Assembly: GCA_015501595.1 (NCBI GenBank)
Contig: JADNRX010000100.1
Span: 62,001 to 126,000, forward strand
Origin: Hymenopellis radicata
Lineage: Eukaryota; Basidiomycota; Agaricomycetes; Agaricales; Physalacriaceae
DNA length: 64,000 nt
Direction: 5' to 3'
Shown here: in pieces, positions 35,695 to 46,703 of the stretch
How positions within the stretch are numbered: position 1 is the first letter of the stretch
Layout: each line of letters begins with the position of its first letter
Program-made: the position numbers and the translations under genes
Notes under the pieces: generated by a model
Database searches by the model: none
What the model was told of the DNA's origin: nothing
What the model saw: the letters and a program-made list of their open reading frames with translations, nothing else

Positions 35695-36914
35695 GGCGAC
35701 GCAGTCGCCCTCGCTACGAAATACCAAGACGTAAGTCCGGGAAGTGATCGAAGCAAAGTGAAAGGTACGAACCTTCCTATTCCAATATTACTATTGAAGA
35801 GGTCGGATCCTGACCTTCGCGTGCGGTAAAACTAGCGGCCTGAGGCGCCCGTATGGTCGTCGTCCTCACTGTCTCCAAGCCAATCATGGACGGCGAAGTC
35901 GTAACAGCTGTTGTTTCTCGTGTGGCGCAATTTCTCGTCCACAGTGTTGTATCCGCAGCAGTGAGAAGCCCGCAACGCGGGCGCAGCGGCGAATAGCCGC
36001 TGGTCACTGCTGCCAATATACTGAACCAATCATGAGCCGTCAGCTTAAGAATTCAGGCAGTAAAGGCACATACCCGAAATGAGGTCCCTGTCAAAGTTCC
36101 AAATGCGGCGAGAAAGCCGAACGCGAAGAGATCCAGATCTCCATCAACGGCGCAGTTTATCCGAGAGTGAGTCAACTGGCGGCGGTAAGTCCATGCGAGT
36201 AGGAAATCCAGCCAATAAGAGAATAGCCATGGGAAAAGAATGCGAAGTGAGGCACTTCGCCCTGCAGGAGTCCAGAATGAGAAGAGGACCGCGTCGCATT
36301 GAGGTATCGGATTTGAAGCGCGCGCGAAGGAGTCCAGTGTCAGGCGGACATCATGGAGGCCGCGAAGCGGCTGAATTGATTCCTGGTGCGGTGTCAGGCT
36401 CAAAACGAGTCAATTCAAAGCCAAGACATACCGAATTTGATGGCAAGACGGCGCTGAATCTGGTGGAAATTCATGTCAGAAATACGCTTCGAAATGAAGC
36501 CGGAATTCTCACTTTTTCCTAGAAAAAAAGCCCGGCCGGCGAGGCCACCCCACGCCGTAGACGTTCAACAGCCTGTATTCAACAAGTCGAAGTCTTGAGG
36601 TAGGGAGGTACGGGGTGTGGCGGCTTCTCAAGGAGGCGGCGCAGCCGCCTCTTCGTCCACGCGTGAAAGAACGTTCATTGCAAACGAGATCTCATCAGAT
36701 CTACGTCCGAAATCAAGTCGGTTTGATCTACAAAGGGTCAGAAATAGTGACGAAAAGTGACGGAGAATGGTACCTTTTTCTTGAAAAAAAAGCCGGTCCG
36801 GCGAGGACAGCAGACGCTGCCCGAATTGCAGGACTCGGTCTCTCCAGTTCCAGAAGCTTCAAGCCGGTACCATCAGCGTGGAGGTATGCGTATCGGGGAG
36901 GCGGCGCAGCCGCC
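35695..36914. repeat. cluster of short GC-rich hairpins
   Basis: Perfect stems with 3-5 nt loops: GGCGAC-GCA-GTCGCC (35,695-35,709), GCCCGC-AAC-GCGGGC (35,968-35,982), AGCGGC-GAATA-GCCGCT (35,985-36,001), GCGAAGTG-AGG-CACTTCGC (36,242-36,260), GCCGC-GAA-GCGGC (36,359-36,371), GAGGCGGC-GCA-GCCGCCTC (36,633-36,651), GGCGGC-GCA-GCCGCC (36,900-36,914). Units 2 and 3 carry the same series. Confidence 0.6.
35777..36403 (-). other. two chained hydrophobic/acidic exon candidates, unit 1
   Basis: An open stretch with hydrophobic segments (LFPWLFSYWLDFLLAW, LFAFGFLAAFGTLTGTSFR) ends at a GTATGT donor at about 36,070. Past the acceptor near 36,018 the frame continues in phase as YIGSSDQRLFAAAPALRASH, then CYDFAVHDWLGDSEDDDH. 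The same joined frame survives in unit 2 (48,511-49,137) with conservative changes (FAVHDW to FTVHDW), while unit 3 has a one-base deletion. It looks like part of a membrane protein gene; family unknown. Confidence 0.35.
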
Positions 36915-36940
36915 GCCTCCATCGTCGTCGTCAAGAGCTA
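36511..36940. repeat. internal duplicated module, about 260 bp apart
   Basis: Two related blocks begin CTTTTTCCTAGAAAAAAAGC (36,511) and CTTTTTCTTGAAAAAAAAGC (36,774). Each goes on with CCGG.CCGGCGAGG and later has a GGCGGCGCAGCCGCC hairpin. Present in all three units. Confidence 0.55.
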
Positions 36941-37540
36941 ACTGGCTTCAATATCCGATAAAACTTGAAGCTGTCACATTCACCGGAGGAGGACCGTAGC
37001 CGCGCGAATTTCCCTAAGAATAGTACGTCAAAAAAATAACCTTACAGCGAATTTCAAAACACACCTTTTCACTGACCCCCAAGCCTCTGCGGCGAGCAGA
37101 TCCACGCTGCTCAAAGTCCACTTGTCCGTAATTCGTTCCAAGTCGCGGTTTGAAGAGCTCGAGAAGTCGATACCCGGGGCGATACGTATTTGCGAGAAGA
37201 GATGACGCGTCGTTCCTAAGTGGAGTCAGTTTTCCACGTATGAGAAGGTGATGGTTCGGGACGAACCTTGGTGATCACGTGTGATCGACGTCTGTTCCTT
37301 CCGACAATCATGTCGCCTGACACCTTCTCTTCTCTCCCGGCCTCTCCACGCCCTGAATCGACCCTCAAGGTCATTGCGAATATGTGTTTGTCTTGATTCC
37401 CGGCGAAGGGCCCCCTGCGTCGGACCGACTGAGTCTCTTTCTGAACCTTAGAGGAACTTTGGTGACGCACCTCACTGCCCATTGACGCTGCGTCGTCGCC
37501 TTTGTCTTGGCTATTTCCTGACCTTCTCATAACTTCCGCG

Positions 37541-37965
37541 AATTCTGACGCCGGATCTGAACGAATTGAACTGCTCTCTGTCTGTGCGTCGGCGCGACTA
37601 AGCACCCAAAGTCTGAGTCCGAATCTGGAAGAATTGGACGACTGTCTTTGCTGTTTGTGTGCCGTATGAGTCTTCAGTTTGTCCTAGCCTGTATTACGAA
37701 GACTGTATGAATCGTCAGCGGCGAAGTGGGATAAGGCGACGACTCACTTGCTGACATTCCCAAAAAATCGAAACCCGGATCTGGACGAATTGAAGGACCC
37801 TCTCTACGTCGCGCGGCCTTCAACACTCCCGTCAATACCCCTGGAACACAAAGACTGCATGGAATTTCAGCGGGCGAACGGACTCAAGGCGACACCTGAC
37901 TTACTCGCTGAACACTCCCGAAATCCGAACCCGAATCTGGACAGATTGAGCGACTGTCGTCTCAC
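37541..37965 (+). repeat. four diverged ~45 bp dispersed repeats, unit 1
   Basis: Copies of a motif around CGAATCTGGACGAATTGA, usually preceded by a CCCAAAATC-like block and followed by GACTGTCT, start near 37,541, 37,601, 37,752 and 37,908. On the plus strand they read like NPDLDELKD and NPNLDRLSD. Units 2 and 3 have the same four copies (unit 2: about 50,286, 50,338, 50,482 and 50,652). Confidence 0.5.
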
Positions 37966-38683
37966 AAACCGTCTATGCTCGCCCCGTTACGACTGTTCAG
38001 GAACGAAGACTTCGGCAACTCTGTGAATTTTCAGCGCCGAAACAACGTTCAAGACAAGGTAAGCTTACCATTCTCGTTGAAACCATCGTGGAAGACTGAA
38101 AATGCGCCGAGACGACAGAAATTGCAGCAGACGAGCGGGACAAGTTGCTGGTGGGAGACATGATGGCGGGAGGGAAATGACTTGCCGAACACCTGTATTC
38201 CTTACCAAACACGGCACATTTTCGCATTCGGGACTCTAGGCCTTGCTTCGTAAGACCCTGTCCGGCACACCAAAAGTTGCTTTCCTGTTGCAAGTCATGA
38301 TGAATCTTAGTGTCCGGTGTATTCATGAGATTGTCCTGGATTTTCCGAGTTGATCAACACCAAGAACAGCGTAAAGCAACCTTACTATTCCACGAGCAAA
38401 GGTAAAAGTACCTCTGTTCCTAGAATAGTAAGGTACGTGAGGAGGTTCCCTGCATGCTTCGAATATATTGCAATGACGGAGGAGAGGATTTCATTGACCT
38501 TGTAGCATAGTACTGAGAAAGCAGAATAGGATGTTGAGTATATTTATTGAAAGCTACAAGTCCCCGCTATCGAATGATACAGCGGAGAAGTGAATTGGAC
38601 ACGAAGAAGTGTGGCGCAACGGCGTGCCAAGTCCGAGTGTACGTCAGTGGTCCGATAGCGAAAGTCACGGGAAATCGGTCTCG

Positions 38684-38703
38684 AGAGGGTATATAAACCC
38701 TCT
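38684..38703 (+). promoter_or_regulatory. TATA box inside a palindrome, unit 1
   Basis: AGAGGGT-ATATAA-ACCCTCT: seven-base inverted arms enclose the ATATAA core. It is conserved in all units (51,428-51,447; 63,123-63,142), in a well conserved flank. What it would transcribe is unknown. Confidence 0.45.
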
Positions 38704-39035
38704 GGACAACAGCAGAGCCTCAGAGTCTTGTTCTCCTCCAACTGCATTAAACGGCACGGGTCCTGGAAGCCAAGAGCTAACCTTCCGTCCACCGGGACGG
38801 CCGCGGGGCTCTTGGGGAAAGGGATCCGCGTCAGACGTTCCACATGGTGGTACGCCGTCTTCGGACGTTCGCACAAAGCCCTCACTGAGGCCACCGGTCT
38901 AATCAACCGGTGAGAGCCAAGAGGAGCTCCGAGTTTCTCGGGGCACCTTTTCGGCTTATTGGGGCCCGTCAGGCCGGGCGCTAGCTGGCATTTTTCCTCC
39001 AGAAAACGTGGACTTGCGTTCATTTCTCAGTACCT

Positions 39036-39420
39036 GCACAGCCACCACATACGTTAATTGTAACTTTGTCTTCGATTAGTGTACTTTTTCCTACGGTAGG
39101 CTCTTCCAACTGACAGGCTCTTCCTCTCCTCCAAGGCCCAGCTGAACACTCCTCGTCGTTCAAGAGTTATTCGACGTCCACGATGCCCGAGTCAGCACAG
39201 CCACAGTGGCGTCGAGTAGGTCCGCGCGCACACGCGCCGAGGAAGAACCTCGACTTGCAATTACTGAACAGCCACCACCTTCGCATCTAACTTTTCTCTT
39301 TGTCCTACGGTAGGCTCTTCCAAATAATATCAAGTTTCATTGCTCTGATTCCTATTGTACACATCCAGTCGTTTTAAGAGATATTCAACGCCCACGATGA
39401 GGCGGCAAGTCCCAAATAGG
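39036..39420. repeat. two-copy ~200 bp tandem repeat at the unit 1 end
   Basis: Two imperfect copies, starting near 39,036 and 39,270, share CAGCCACCAC, GTAGGCTCTTCCAA, GTTTCATTGCT-like and GTCGTT.AAGAG blocks. In unit 2 the period is 197 bp. Confidence 0.6.
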
Positions 39421-39463
39421 CTATCTACCGAAGGAAACCCGCGCAGGAAGCACTGGCGAAGAC

Positions 39464-40606
39464 TAGAGTTTATAAGTCCGGTTGGGTCCGGTTGCGGCGC
39501 CCAAATTTGGAAGGACCGGCAACCGCAACCGGTTGCCCAACGCGACTTTTTGCGTCAACCGTGGACTGCAACCGGTCCTCGACAAGGACCGGTTGCAACC
39601 GTGGTCTTTCACCAGTCCACAACCGGTTGGGACCACTAACGGTCGCAACCAGTCGCGACCGGTTGGGACTGACATACAATACCCACCTAAATCCTATTCA
39701 TGCGTGACGAGCATCCCCGGGCAATGGCACGGGGACACTCAGTCATGCATGATGCAGGACTGGGTGGGTGGATGGTAGGGGTGGAGGATTATGTAGGAGG
39801 TAGTGGTGGTCGGGGAGGTGGCGGATGGCGAGTCGTGACGCGTCGTCTGCGTCCTGCAGCTAAGCTATAAGAGCAGTGAGTAAGAACTGTGTCGACGGCG
39901 CCTGGAAACGCCGCCGACACCAAAGAAGCAGCAAAAAATATGAACAAAATCCACCACGTCGCCTGCAAGCGACGCAGCGGCCCAAATCCACCGCCCCCGC
40001 TCTTCAAGCGCGCTGTTAGGCGCGGCGGGTGGGCGTCGCGACTCGTTTCCCGTGTAATTATTATTGGCTGCCTGCTTGCGAGGGGCTTACGCGTGTTGCT
40101 GTCGTTTCCGTGGAGACGACGCAAAGTCGTCTCCCAGTCCATCGATGCTGACCCAGAGTCTAGCGTCGATGCCGAAATCACCGACTTGAAGTCGGGTGAC
40201 ACTGCCATCGTCGCCGACTTGAAGTCGAGCGACGAATGGTGATCGTAGTGGAGGTGAGAAGAGAGAGATCGAGCCCGATCACACGCTTACGCGTACGCTC
40301 GGATCTCGGCCCGAGTCGCCGGATCGCGAGATATTCGTCGTGTATGCTCGTTTGGGCGCTGCAAGCGCCCGTTTAACTTGCTAAAAAATTCCTAAATTCA
40401 TATTAAATATATACTTACATTATCCGGTTGCAACCGGTCTCAACCGGTCTGTACCGGTCCTGAAAAAATCAGCTAAACGTTCGGACTGGCAACCGCAACC
40501 GGTTGGGACCGGCAACCGGTCCCTCATTAACCGGTCCAAAATCGGTTGCAGTCCGGTTGGGTCCGCCGGTCCTACCCGGTCCTACCAACCGGACTTGTAA
40601 ACTCTA
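39464..40606. mobile_element. non-autonomous hAT-like DNA transposon
   Basis: This 1,143 bp element is flanked by the 8 bp target duplication GCGAAGAC (39,456-39,463 and 40,607-40,614). The 22 bp terminal inverted repeats begin TAGAGTTTATAAGTCCGG (left) and TAGAGTTTACAAGTCCGG (right), one mismatch. The 8 bp duplication and a TAGAG start fit the hAT superfamily. Both ends carry dense CCGGTTGCAACCGG-type subterminal repeats, the usual transposase-binding grammar. No transposase is encoded; the 117-codon plus-strand ORF at 39,889-40,242 has no domain. Internal hairpins: GAGACGAC-GCAAA-GTCGTCTC (40,113-40,133) and GGGCGCT-GCA-AGCGCCC (40,354-40,370). It would need a hAT transposase supplied in trans. 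Confidence 0.9.
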
Positions 40607-40643
40607 GCGAAGACGGCTCCTGCGAAGATGTTAGCGTTAAGGA

Positions 40644-43587
40644 TTAAGCATCAACAAAAATGAGAATGTTCAAAAAAGACCGAACCAACTGAGTCGACTT
40701 CGAATAAGTCTTCATATCGCCCCGACGCTCCAGGGCGACCTTCGCGCGCATGATCTGGAGCAGGAAGCCATAGATATGCGTGAAGATATAGATCAGCGGA
40801 AACGGTACCGCGTATTCGACAAGAAGGCCTTCTAGTCCTCTAACTGTTCGGCCGACAGATTTATCCTTGCTTCCGCGATACGACAACCGAACAAGCGACA
40901 GTTGAACCCACTCTCCAGCGCCGATGTTCACACTCGACTCGACGACGTCGGTGAAAGTGGTGTTGAGGAAATGAAAATCACTCCAATGCTGTTGACTGTC
41001 CATCTGCGATAATCAGTCAACTCCAAAACGACACGAGCCAAACAAGCTCACCTTCGCAAACAGAACATCACAAAAGTGGCTCATCGCATCTCCCTTCCTC
41101 ATCAAGTAAAGATCCTCGATGGTGCTCAGATGCCTCCAGAAATCACATTCCCCAACCACGGCTTTCGACAGCGCCAAGCCCGTGCTCTGGCAGTACGGCG
41201 CGAGCTCATCATGGATGAGACTTGATAGCGTATCGATAGACACCGAAAACAACCCACTCGCTTCATCCTGATCGGCACCGCCAGCCACCAACTCTGCCAG
41301 CGAGCGCCACTGCCATTCAATGCCACTCACCCCAACACCCAGAGCCTTCAGCAAACCCACCGCCTTGCCAGACGCCAGCACAGGCTCAGCCACAGGTCGA
41401 AAGAACGTCGGCAATCCCTTTCGGCGACCATCCTCGTCGTCCTCGTAACGCAGCGTGTACCCTTCCGTCCAGTAATCCGGATCCAGCAGCCCCACTCCAA
41501 ACGCCCCGGAACCCAAGCCGTTGCTCTCAATGAAAAACTCGTCGTCTAGGTCATTGATATCCCCAATGCCCATGCCGTCTTTCAACCATTGACCCACCAT
41601 GCTCCAGAGCGGCTCAGAGCTTCGGATGAAGACTCTCATCACGACGCCTGCAGTGATACGCTCGCCTCGCTCCAGGTTCTCCTGTATCACAGCGAAGAGC
41701 CGATCCAACAAAGCAGCCGTAGTCGTCGACGGCGATGCCCTCGGTGAATGGTCTTGCCCAAAGACACTTCGCACGACGTTTAATAACACAGAAAAGGCAC
41801 CTTCGAACTTGTCGCGTGTCTGGACCTCCAGCGACAACAAACTCACGACGAGGGCTTGCCCCGGCAATGCTCCATTAGTAGCCAAAACAATCTGTTCCTC
41901 CTTTTCGGCACACCAGGTATCTAAAAGACGTAGCTCAGCGTCCACTGCATCGGCGAACGCCTCCAATGTTCGCGTCTTCGACTTGGAACCACTTGGTGTG
42001 CTGAAAACTCGTGTGACAAAGTTACGCAGGTGCTTTAGGCAGGTACATCGCTCGCCGAGGGACGCTAGGATGGAAGCCTGAGATGCGAGGGAGAGATGCA
42101 GTAATCTCGGTGTTGCACTGTACGCGTCATTTTGCCAGTGAAGCATTACGTTGCTGCGACCTTGTAAAGCTATCAGTACTTCCCGCACAGCGTCATGTTC
42201 GTAGATGTATTTCTAGGACTTTGGATTAGAGACACGGAATACGCGAGTGCAAGCAGGCTTACGTCGGCTAGGTGCACAAATTCAGTTGGGACAGCTCGAT
42301 TGCGCCCCATCACGTTCTGTAATGTTGGTCCTAACCAAGTTGTTAGGACGTCAAGACGTCAATAACTGGCCGCTCCGTACCTAATGTACTAGCATTACCG
42401 ATATCAAATCTCGTGCTCATACCCTGCACAGGCATCCTCCAGTCACTGCGCCAATACTGTCTGGCCTGAAGGTCCTCGACTCTTTTCGATGAAGCACAGA
42501 TAACCGTATGTCTGGAAGTGACGGTGTGAAAAGCCGGCGAAGACGTCGGGGAAGGTGATCTTGGTGGTGTGGGCAAGAGTCGACGAGCGCTCGATATCGA
42601 TGTCGTCCGAGTGAAGAGACCAAAGAGAGGACGCGTCACTGTCCGAGTCTGGTTCTCGCTGATTCTTGATGCTCCCTGGTGGCATCCCGTATACGCCTTC
42701 CCAATGTTCTCCTTCGAATGGGTCGTCTTCGAGGATCTTCTTCCATGTCAGAACCTCTACGGCAGGAGGAGGAGCGTTGAGATTGAAGAGATATGATGAC
42801 GCATAGGTTGAGGTGCTAGACTCGGGCGCGTTTGCTAAACAAAACTACTTTGTAGATCAGGCAAGTGAATCTGAGTAGTATGCCGACTTACGAGCAACTG
42901 CAGATGGGATGGTAAAGCCTATCGCAAGTCAGACGTCGTCGCGAACGACAATGCTTGATGTACCTTTATTTCCTGATCAAGGTCGTGCTCCTTTTCAAAG
43001 TTCTCTTTCAGACGTTTGTAAGACGTTTCAAGTGCGTCTGCAAGGGCGTCGTGGGACTGTATTCGAGCCTTTTGCACATGTCTAGTCGAGTAATCAATGA
43101 AGCTAGCTCGACGTTGACGCGTAGTGAGGCGCACCCACGCATCGTTCTGTCCGCTGCGGCCTGCTTCAATAGTGACCCCAACCTTGTTGAGCATTGTGCC
43201 CTCAAGACTGAGGCTTCGGGTCGCGTAGTCGATGCTGGAGTGGTATTCCGTCTCGTCTTCATCGCCTTGGAGGTTGCGAACCAGTTGTTCGCACAGTGAC
43301 ACAATTTTCAGATGATTGGCCCGCAATTGACGCGACTGAGGGCGTGCGGTAAGGCGGGATATTGGGCGCATGGAGGCACTCGACACCGGGCGTATGCCTT
43401 GGCTCGTTGAAGGTCGTATTCCTTGACTCGAAGATGGTCGTATGGTACCGCTATACGGATGGTGTATTGACTGGCTGGAAGACGGCCGTACCGTTTGGGT
43501 CGGAGTCGCGCGCGGCGTGACACTCGAGACCGGCCGCCTGGACGCAGCAGATGCCGGTCGTGGTCTGTCCGCACTCGTTGGCCTCAT
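40644..43587 (-). pseudogene. gamma-tubulin complex component, truncated copy 2
   Basis: Same exon order as copy 1, from MRPTSADRPRPASAA at 43,587. The core exon (42188-41013) is fully open at 391 codons (WTEGYTLRYEDDEDG, GLPTFFRPVAEPVLASGKAV) and the N-terminal exon is open at 222 codons. Its last segment has small in-frame deletions: copy 1 has FTPKILHIYGELFTFLLQIK, this copy FTHIYGFLLQIM. Sequence then runs out of the duplicated segment, so the final helical exons of the GCP fold are missing. It carries extra in-frame pieces against copy 1 (HWQ, SGSK, DDIDI). A protein could be made but would lack part of the gamma-tubulin-binding C-terminal domain, so it is probably non-functional. Confidence 0.8.
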
Positions 43588-45726
43588 CGGTGGTGGTGCT
43601 CGACGTGGTTGTGATCAAAGATCGATGGTCACAACTCTGTCACCGACCACCACCATGGCATCCGATTTCAGCACTTGCCACTATTATCAGAGGCTTTGTC
43701 CCTCTTCGACGGCGCGTTGACCTTGGGATTAGAGAGTTACAGCTCGGATGTCGGAAGGCTAAACGTTGACTTGATAGGTGGAAGCTGCAGGCAAGCCTTC
43801 TTCTCTCTTGCTTTTATGCTAAACACCGTATCTCTCTACATAGGAGGCATCTCTCAATCATGGACTTCCTGTTCGCTGGTTGTAGGAGAGCTGCTTCGTC
43901 TAGGCAGAGTTCTGTGTTGGTGTCTCCATATCCCCCGAGAGGTGCGTGATATTGTCTTTTACGCGCCTTTGCCAGAATTGACTATTCACCAGACCTGGAC
44001 CAGTTTCTAATGCCACTGCGAGGACAAGGCCATGCTCCCGGCAACGTTCGACCTGCTTAAACCGGTGCAGAGCCATCCAACCAAACTACTTAGCACGTAG
44101 TCACGTCTTTCTCATCGAGTAATGTAGGCGCCAGTAGCGAGAAACTCGCAGTTCCGACAGAAATAATATCCAAGCAGTTCGACTGCGATGACCTCTACCT
44201 ATTGCCAACAAACGCTAAGTTTGCAGCAAGCCGTCTCCTCGTCCTCAACCCTTACCTCTCGGCGAGTCAATTGAAACTTTCCTCGCTCTCAATTTCAAGT
44301 CACGCAGGGGAACTGAGCGGATACTGTTCCTGTGAACGAATCATTAGCAGAGTTTAGCGTGAGGAATAGTCGACGCACCATTCGCAAAGGTAACGAAGCT
44401 GCGAATTACGATACTCTACTGTAGTAAATGTAACAAGCTAGTCGAAATGGTCTAACTAGTCCCTCCCTCGAAGGAAACTGCAGTAAGAGGTTAGGAAAGC
44501 TGTTACAACTAGGAGTAAAGAAGGCTTACCCGACCATGGAATGCGTGATATCGCGAACACAGCACGGCGACGAGGTAGACGCCGCGTTGCGTACATCTGC
44601 CAGGAAACAACAAGTGTCAAGATCAGAGTAAACCTGCATAATGGCAACCAAGACTCACCGATATCATTCTAGCATCCGAACAGTTCGCACAACAGTAGCG
44701 AGAACACATACAAGGACAACCTGTCGCACGTAGATGAAACAAATTTCACATCCCCGTCGCAGAGCCAGGAAGTCGCGAACGTTAACCGATTAGCGAATGC
44801 CTGGTGCGGAGCCAAGCGTCCCACGTTCACGTCGACCACATTGAAAAGTCCAGTATTTGACTGGCCGCCGAGTCGAGGTATTACTATTAGTAAAAGCTGA
44901 CCGTAACGTCAGTATTGAATGTGATATCATATCAAATGACACTTACAATTGAACAAGAGGGCGGGACGCGACATCCTTCCTGTAAATACGTGAGTAAAAG
45001 CGTAGTAAGTATAGTGGTGATGGACAGCTCACCGATGAAATCGAAAGTAAAGGTCAGCCCCCAATAGGACAAGGTGACGGTATAACCACACTCTCAAGGC
45101 CATAAGTTTCCCCCGCCGTCTCGTGGATCACTGGCAGCCGGCGCGAAGCCAAACTGTTGTTCACCGGCACAGAGCCAAATGATTCCGTTGACGTTGCGAG
45201 CAGGTCGGTGAACACCGTCCTGCAGAAACACAAAGTGGTGAGTAGTCGTACAACAAGAAAAGGAAAGCCTTACCGACGTGAACAGGGCAGCGGTAAGGTT
45301 ACATTAATACCAGTCGATAAGGAGAGTGTTACGAAGAGGGCTATGCGACTTACCTTGGTGTTTACATTACTGAGCGGCCCAAGAACACAAGATATCAGGC
45401 CATCCCACGGCGTCCCGAACAAGAGGTGTTACAAAGTTCTAGGCTCTAGAGCAGTAAGTCAAATGAAAGAACGGCAGGGGCGAGTCTAACATACCTCTTC
45501 TTGGTGTTGTCTAGACTAAGACTATATTACTGTAAGAGTTAGACTTCGGCGGCGACGAAGACTGTAACAAGACAAGCGTACCAGGTACGCAAACAGTTCC
45601 TAGTTGAACGGGAGATCATGGAGTCGCGTCTTGTCTGACGATTTATCCAGAGGCGGGCGGAACCGAGGCCAGTCGGACTGTGATGGGAATGAGTTCAAGA
45701 GTCGTAGAAGAGGAAATCAGCGACTC

Positions 45727-46460
45727 ACCGTGCTAGCCGAGGCGGCGAGCTTCCAGTCCAGAGTCGATAGTCGTGTCGATGGACTGGAAAGCCACGGTAA
45801 GTCAAGCATTACAACGAAGACATAAGAGAGCTTCTGTGGTTCTTTGAGGAGGTCGACAAACATTCCACGGGTGATGCCAGTCGGCGAAGGCTGCACGGTC
45901 AACGTCTGGGAAAGCATCTTCGACGTGTGCAGTCGACTAAACCCGCGGGACAGCGTCGGCAGGTTTGTCCGTGAGAGCTGCAGATTTATTCCCGAAATGG
46001 AACCCCTTCAACGGCGGGTTAGGCCTACGACTTTCGGGAGTTCAGAACCAATGGACAAGAGGGACAACAAAAGACGTACCAATGGTGAAGGCCTGACGAC
46101 AAGTGGGTCTACGACGAGGTAAACCGTTGATACCACAGTAAGGAATAAAAAACGCACCAGAGAACGATGCTCGAGCCCGTATTGGCATTCTACACCCCCC
46201 ACCCCCGTTCGACGCGACAATTTCAACGACGCGGCGGAATCCTGCACGAAAAGCCCTTTCAGTAAGACGGTCAACAACAATCAAATGGAACAAACGAACC
46301 AGTCTCCCGAATAGCAATGAGAGCGGGCGTCGCGAGCGGCGACGAAAATAAAGGAAGCCTGTTGAAATGTTAGCCAGCTCAGCGACGTGTACAGGTCAAA
46401 GACGACGAACCAGAGCGGTGAGAAACGGGCTCGAGGGCGGGGCGCTGTAGGCAAGATCGA
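45727..46460. other. unit-specific variable segment (unit 2 version)
   Basis: About 735 bp, against 495 bp in unit 1. It contains a C-rich run (CACCCCCCACCCCCG near 46,193) and, on the minus strand, LVRLFHLIVVDRLTERAFRA. The same version is in unit 3 at 57,425-58,158. Confidence 0.45.
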
Positions 46461-46693
46461 GTCAACAAGAGTGGTATGATGGTGGTAGGAAGAAACCCAC
46501 CTGTCACGTCAACGTGACCTTTTTGAACGCGTCGGGGTGGCGATGGAGAGCGCGTCGGCAGCGACGTCGAGAGCAATGCTGGCAATGAGGAAACAGTGAT
46601 ATAAGACATGGGCATGAACGAGGGAGAAGGCAGGTCGAAAGTGGGAAGAAAGGAAGGAAGTAGGTGATGATAGACTTTGGAGGGATTCCATGG

Positions 46694-46703
46694 CCTTATA
46701 TAT
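46694..46703 (-). promoter_or_regulatory. minus-strand TATA box, unit 2
   Basis: On the minus strand GATATATAAGGCC lies just before ATGGAATCCC, the start of a frame that later contains IALDVAADALSIATPTR. Unit 1 has AATAAAAGGCG at the same place; unit 3 matches unit 2 (58,392-58,401). Confidence 0.4.

Larger units (their letters stand above)
28046..39463. repeat. tandem array, unit 1 (about 11.4 kb)
   Basis: First unit of a large direct repeat. Homology to units 2 and 3 begins in an intron near the 3' end of the GCP gene (ACGATTAATCATCAAC against GATTAAGCATCAAC) and runs to the hAT insertion. The left 3.4 kb is GCP gene and the right 8 kb has no long ORF. Relative to the other units it has many small indels, is nearly identical around 34.2-36.9 kb and is very different at 33.2-33.7 kb. 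Confidence 0.9.
31036..39463. other. 8 kb right arm of unit 1: intron-rich, unresolved gene-like DNA
   Basis: No ORF is longer than about 160 codons, but GTAAGT/GTATGT and CAG sites are dense on the minus strand, and several short open stretches join in frame across them (see 31,944-32,676 and 35,777-36,403). A minus-strand stretch at about 33,780-33,945 keeps a frame containing LDVAAD and PTR in both unit 1 and unit 2, with partly synonymous changes. This suggests one or more genes with tiny exons, perhaps decayed. I cannot name a family. Confidence 0.4.

Noticed and set aside
36079..36522. 147-codon plus-strand ORF conserved in three units
   Set aside because: It is antisense to a better exon candidate, is rich in R and S, and its conservation is explained by overall near-identity of this island.
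38544..39023. 159-codon minus-strand ORF conserved in three units
   Set aside because: It has no domain, overlaps the promoter-like palindrome and hairpins, and its start is not preserved as a typical gene; DNA-level conservation explains it.
39889..40242. 117-codon ORF in the hAT element as a transposase
   Set aside because: It is far too short and has no hAT dimerisation or zinc-finger features.
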